From: Gavia stellata
Lineage: Eukaryota; Chordata; Aves; Gaviiformes; Gaviidae
Assembly: GCF_030936135.1 (NCBI RefSeq)
Contig: NC_082620.1
Location: 1,116,001 to 1,180,000 of the forward strand
Direction: 5' to 3'
DNA length: 64,000 nt
The notes under the pieces were generated by a model, which had not been told where the DNA came from, searched no databases, and saw only the letters and a program-made list of their open reading frames with translations. Both the position numbers and the translations under genes were made by a program. This document shows positions 62,701 through 64,000 of the stretch, piece by piece (position 1 is the stretch's first letter; every line of letters begins with the position of its first letter).

Positions 62701-64000
62701 TCGCCGTTGAGTCTCGACAGCACTGGCAGGGTCTCTGCTGCCGCTGTGATGTTGGTCCCTGCAAAGGTTTGGGGAGGAGCGTTTCTTTGGAGATCAAACT
62801 TGTAGTGCCAAGGGAGGATTCTTGGAAGACTCAAACTAATCTTCTAGGTTCAAAATTTAACTTACAAGTGGGTTTTTTCCTTCATTTGAACAAAACCCAA
62901 GAAGTGTTTTCATGATTTTATTTTTTTTTTTTGAGTATCCGCCATTACGTTAACATGTGAGGTCTGTGTTGCTGGCTTGCGTGCAAGAAACTGAATCAAT
63001 CAGGCTGTTCTCATTTTCCAAGAGGCTTTGACGTATAAAATGTAAACAGCAAAAAGGTGAAATCTGAATACGGCATTTAGTGGAAAACTTTTCAGCAAGT
63101 TAAGCATGGTTATTTTATGACAGTGGGCGTCGGGTATTGAGTAGACATACGCTGGACCTAAGGCCACAAGGTGTTAGCTAAGTCAGGAGGCTTTTTGCTT
63201 TTAAATACCTGCATCCCCTTGTTTTATTCCGCAAGTAAACCGGATTCTAGCTTATTTGTTTGTTGCCTGAAGTCTTTTTCCCTATTTTTTTTTTCCCCCT
63301 TGGATTCCCACAATACCTTTCCAATTTAAGAAAACTATTGCAATTTGCCTCTGAATAACCCTGCAGCAGATCATCGAAACTTAAAATCCATCTGACAGCC
63401 CCTTTTAGAAGCGATTTTGGTGGGTGGATGAGGAAAGGAGTTGCTGGTTGAAGAGAGACAAACAAGGAAACAATTATAACACGATTCCTGCGTGGTTAGC
63501 AAAACAGGCGCTGCCTTTGTCAGAAAATGCCCTGCTGATCAGCAGGGTTTGTCTCGCTGAATGCGAAGAGCTTTTGGGTTTGGGGTTTTTTCCCCTTACT
63601 CTTTAAAAAAAAGAAAAAAAAAAAAGGTGGGGGATCCTCTTGACAGGACAAAGGTTTTGTAGATTGTTTGGCGATTCCTTTGCTTTCGGTTTCTCTTGCT
63701 ATATTTGTCGGTGACATCTGCCTTTTGAAGCCACGCTTTGGTCCTCTTTTGGAAAACCTTGAAGGACCGTAGCGGCCTGGTTGCGTGTGAGTGCCTCGGA
63801 GATGTTTGTGTGTCTGCCTGAGCGTAGAAGGTGACCCGCTGCGTTGATGGACGACGCATTGGCTGTGTTTATCACCCAAAACGTGACCCTTCCTTCGATG
63901 CTGCTTTCCTTAACTTGCTGTATTGCAGAATCCCCCGAGGTCCTGTTCAGCAGCCCCTCGAGGATCGGATCTTCACTCCGACCGTCTCCGCTGTGTACAG
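20566..64000 (+). CDS. EIF4G3: EIF4G3, eukaryotic initiation factor 4 gamma 3 (5' part only; two coding exons in the window)
   Basis: Two exons, 20566-20759 and 63929-64000, join in phase across about 43 kb to read PNIRALPPQPPQQ then IPRGPVQQPLEDRIFTPT. I recognise the second part as the extended N-terminus of EIF4G3 long isoforms, upstream of the MNSQPQTRSPFF region. EIF4G3 bridges the cap-binding protein eIF4E, the helicase eIF4A, poly(A)-binding protein and eIF3. Only the extreme N-terminus lies here; the PABP- and eIF4E-binding sites and MIF4G domain would be beyond 64000. Position just downstream of ECE1 on the same strand fits amniote synteny. Very long 5' introns are also known in the human gene. 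Confidence 0.85.
20934..20961. repeat. (GT)n microsatellite
   Basis: Short, slightly interrupted TG/GT run just inside EIF4G3 intron 1, following the CpG-dense core. Confidence 0.85.
21120..21191 (+). other. EIF4G3: Candidate extra EIF4G3 exon
   Basis: Bounded on the left by a C-tract acceptor (poly-C then CAG at 21117-21119) and on the right by a consensus donor, CCCAG|GTAAGTG. It is 72 nt, so including it after the first coding exon would keep the phase, and it reads through 24 codons without a stop (AAVTPRGKLL and so on). It could equally be the end of a non-coding alternative first exon starting in the CpG island. I recall no such peptide in the family. Confidence 0.3.
21192..37599 (+). 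other. EIF4G3 intron 1, left part
   Basis: No gene recognised. A (TTTA)n run lies at about 21268-21298 and a 17-18-base T run ends near 26823. TTTTTTAATTAAAAAA at 29251-29266 is a short palindrome. Scattered open frames up to 140 codons have no family resemblance. No CR1 3' tail (the common avian LINE end) is visible. Confidence 0.55.
37451..37498 (+). repeat. Inverted repeat with purine-rich loop
   Basis: TGTAGCACC at 37451-37459 is the exact reverse complement of GGTGCTACA at 37490-37498, flanking a 30-base loop of mostly A and G. As RNA it would form a 9-bp hairpin. Confidence 0.7.
37605..37810. promoter_or_regulatory. CpG cluster inside EIF4G3 intron 1
   Basis: About 200 bp with many CpGs (including GCGCGGCGGGAGCG and GCTGCGCGCG), in an otherwise CpG-poor, AT-rich intron. 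It could be an enhancer, an internal promoter or an unmethylated island. No exon with good splice sites is evident. Confidence 0.3.
41445..41560 (+). mobile_element. Possible ancient SINE tail (MIR/CORE-like relic)
   Basis: A run like CAAAATAGGAATCAGTGCTT, then CCTACCTC, later CATTAAATGGGACAAAA and ATACTTTGAGACCATTC, follows the order of blocks in old tetrapod tRNA-derived SINE tails as I recall them. The match is diverged and made by eye; chance is possible. Confidence 0.25.
48404..48447. repeat. 22-bp tandem duplication
   Basis: TTTATTATATAGACACATTGCA at 48404-48425 is repeated at 48426-48447 with one change (TTGCA to TTACA). Two copies only; a simple local duplication. Confidence 0.9.
58720..58995 (+). 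promoter_or_regulatory. CpG-enriched patch with donor sites in EIF4G3 intron 1
   Basis: About 275 bp with raised GC and CpG (AAGCGCGCCGCGAGAG and others) about 5 kb before the next EIF4G3 exon. A fair donor, CCAG|GTAGGA, ends at 58919, and a stronger one, TAG|GTGAGT, ends at 58524. This is the look of an alternative first exon and promoter, but no transcript evidence can be drawn from sequence alone. Confidence 0.3.
60674..60700. repeat. (GGA)n microsatellite
   Basis: Six or so GGA/GAG units in a purine-only run, on the + strand. Confidence 0.85.
63530..63547. repeat. 18-bp perfect palindrome
   Basis: CCCTGCTGATCAGCAGGG reads the same on both strands with no spacer. It lies about 380 bp before the EIF4G3 exon acceptor. 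The outer bases do not extend it. Confidence 0.9.
63929..64000 (+). CDS. EIF4G3: EIF4G3 second coding exon (partial, cut by window edge)
   Basis: After the acceptor TATTGCAG, the first A completes a Gln codon and the frame reads IPRGPVQQPLEDRIF, then TPTVSAVYS to the edge. This is recognisable EIF4G3 long-isoform sequence. The last two bases (AG) begin a Ser/Arg codon; an exon end at or just beyond 64000 is possible. The other two frames also stay open over these 72 bases, so the frame call rests on family recognition and phase agreement with the first coding exon. Confidence 0.85.

Larger units (their letters stand above)
58996..63928 (+). other. EIF4G3 intron 1, right part
   Basis: No gene recognised. 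It holds a short (AT)n run (60238-60253), a (GGA)n run (60674-60700), T runs near 62920-62935 and the palindrome at 63530-63547. It ends with the acceptor TTGCTGTATTGCAG. Confidence 0.6.

Overview
This window is vertebrate nuclear DNA, almost certainly from a bird. Two split genes lie head to tail on the + strand, in the order and orientation known for ECE1 and EIF4G3 in amniotes (human 1p36.12; I recall chicken chromosome 21). The ECE1 introns are compact, the left end is very GC-rich and full of minisatellites, and I recognise no mammalian interspersed repeats. These traits fit an avian microchromosome. The species cannot be named from the sequence. I see no bacterial, viral or mobile-element gene.

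Layout. 1-2400: GC-rich non-coding DNA, with a 19-bp minisatellite (1-620), C/G homopolymer runs and an 8/16-bp CpG-rich array (1840-2282). 2440-2593: promoter region and first exon of ECE1 isoform c. 2591-13783: complete ECE1 coding sequence in 18 exons. Every boundary is GT-AG and every phase joins, giving 755 codons for a type II membrane zinc peptidase of family M13, with HExxH and ExxxD zinc motifs. 13784 to about 15117: ECE1 3' UTR, with a proximal and a distal AATAAA. The proximal one lies in the loop of a 16-bp perfect inverted repeat whose right arm contains a Pumilio site. 15118 to about 19690: intergenic, no gene recognised. 19690-21200: CpG island of the next gene, with a degenerate 31-32-bp repeat. 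20566-20759 (or 20780): first coding exon of EIF4G3, encoding an Ala/Pro-rich N-terminus. 20781-63928: one intron of about 43 kb with no recognised gene; it holds small CpG clusters, microsatellites, short inverted repeats and perhaps one old SINE relic. 63929-64000: start of the next EIF4G3 exon, cut by the window edge.

The two genes work in unrelated processes. ECE1 cleaves big endothelin (and other peptides) outside the cell and in endosomes. EIF4G3 is a scaffold of the cap-binding translation initiation complex. Their adjacency is conserved synteny, not a functional unit. No new multi-gene system is present; the most interesting signals are regulatory or structural: the 3' UTR stem-loop with a Pumilio site, the CpG-island repeat upstream of EIF4G3, the 16-bp CpG array upstream of ECE1, and candidate alternative exons in both genes.
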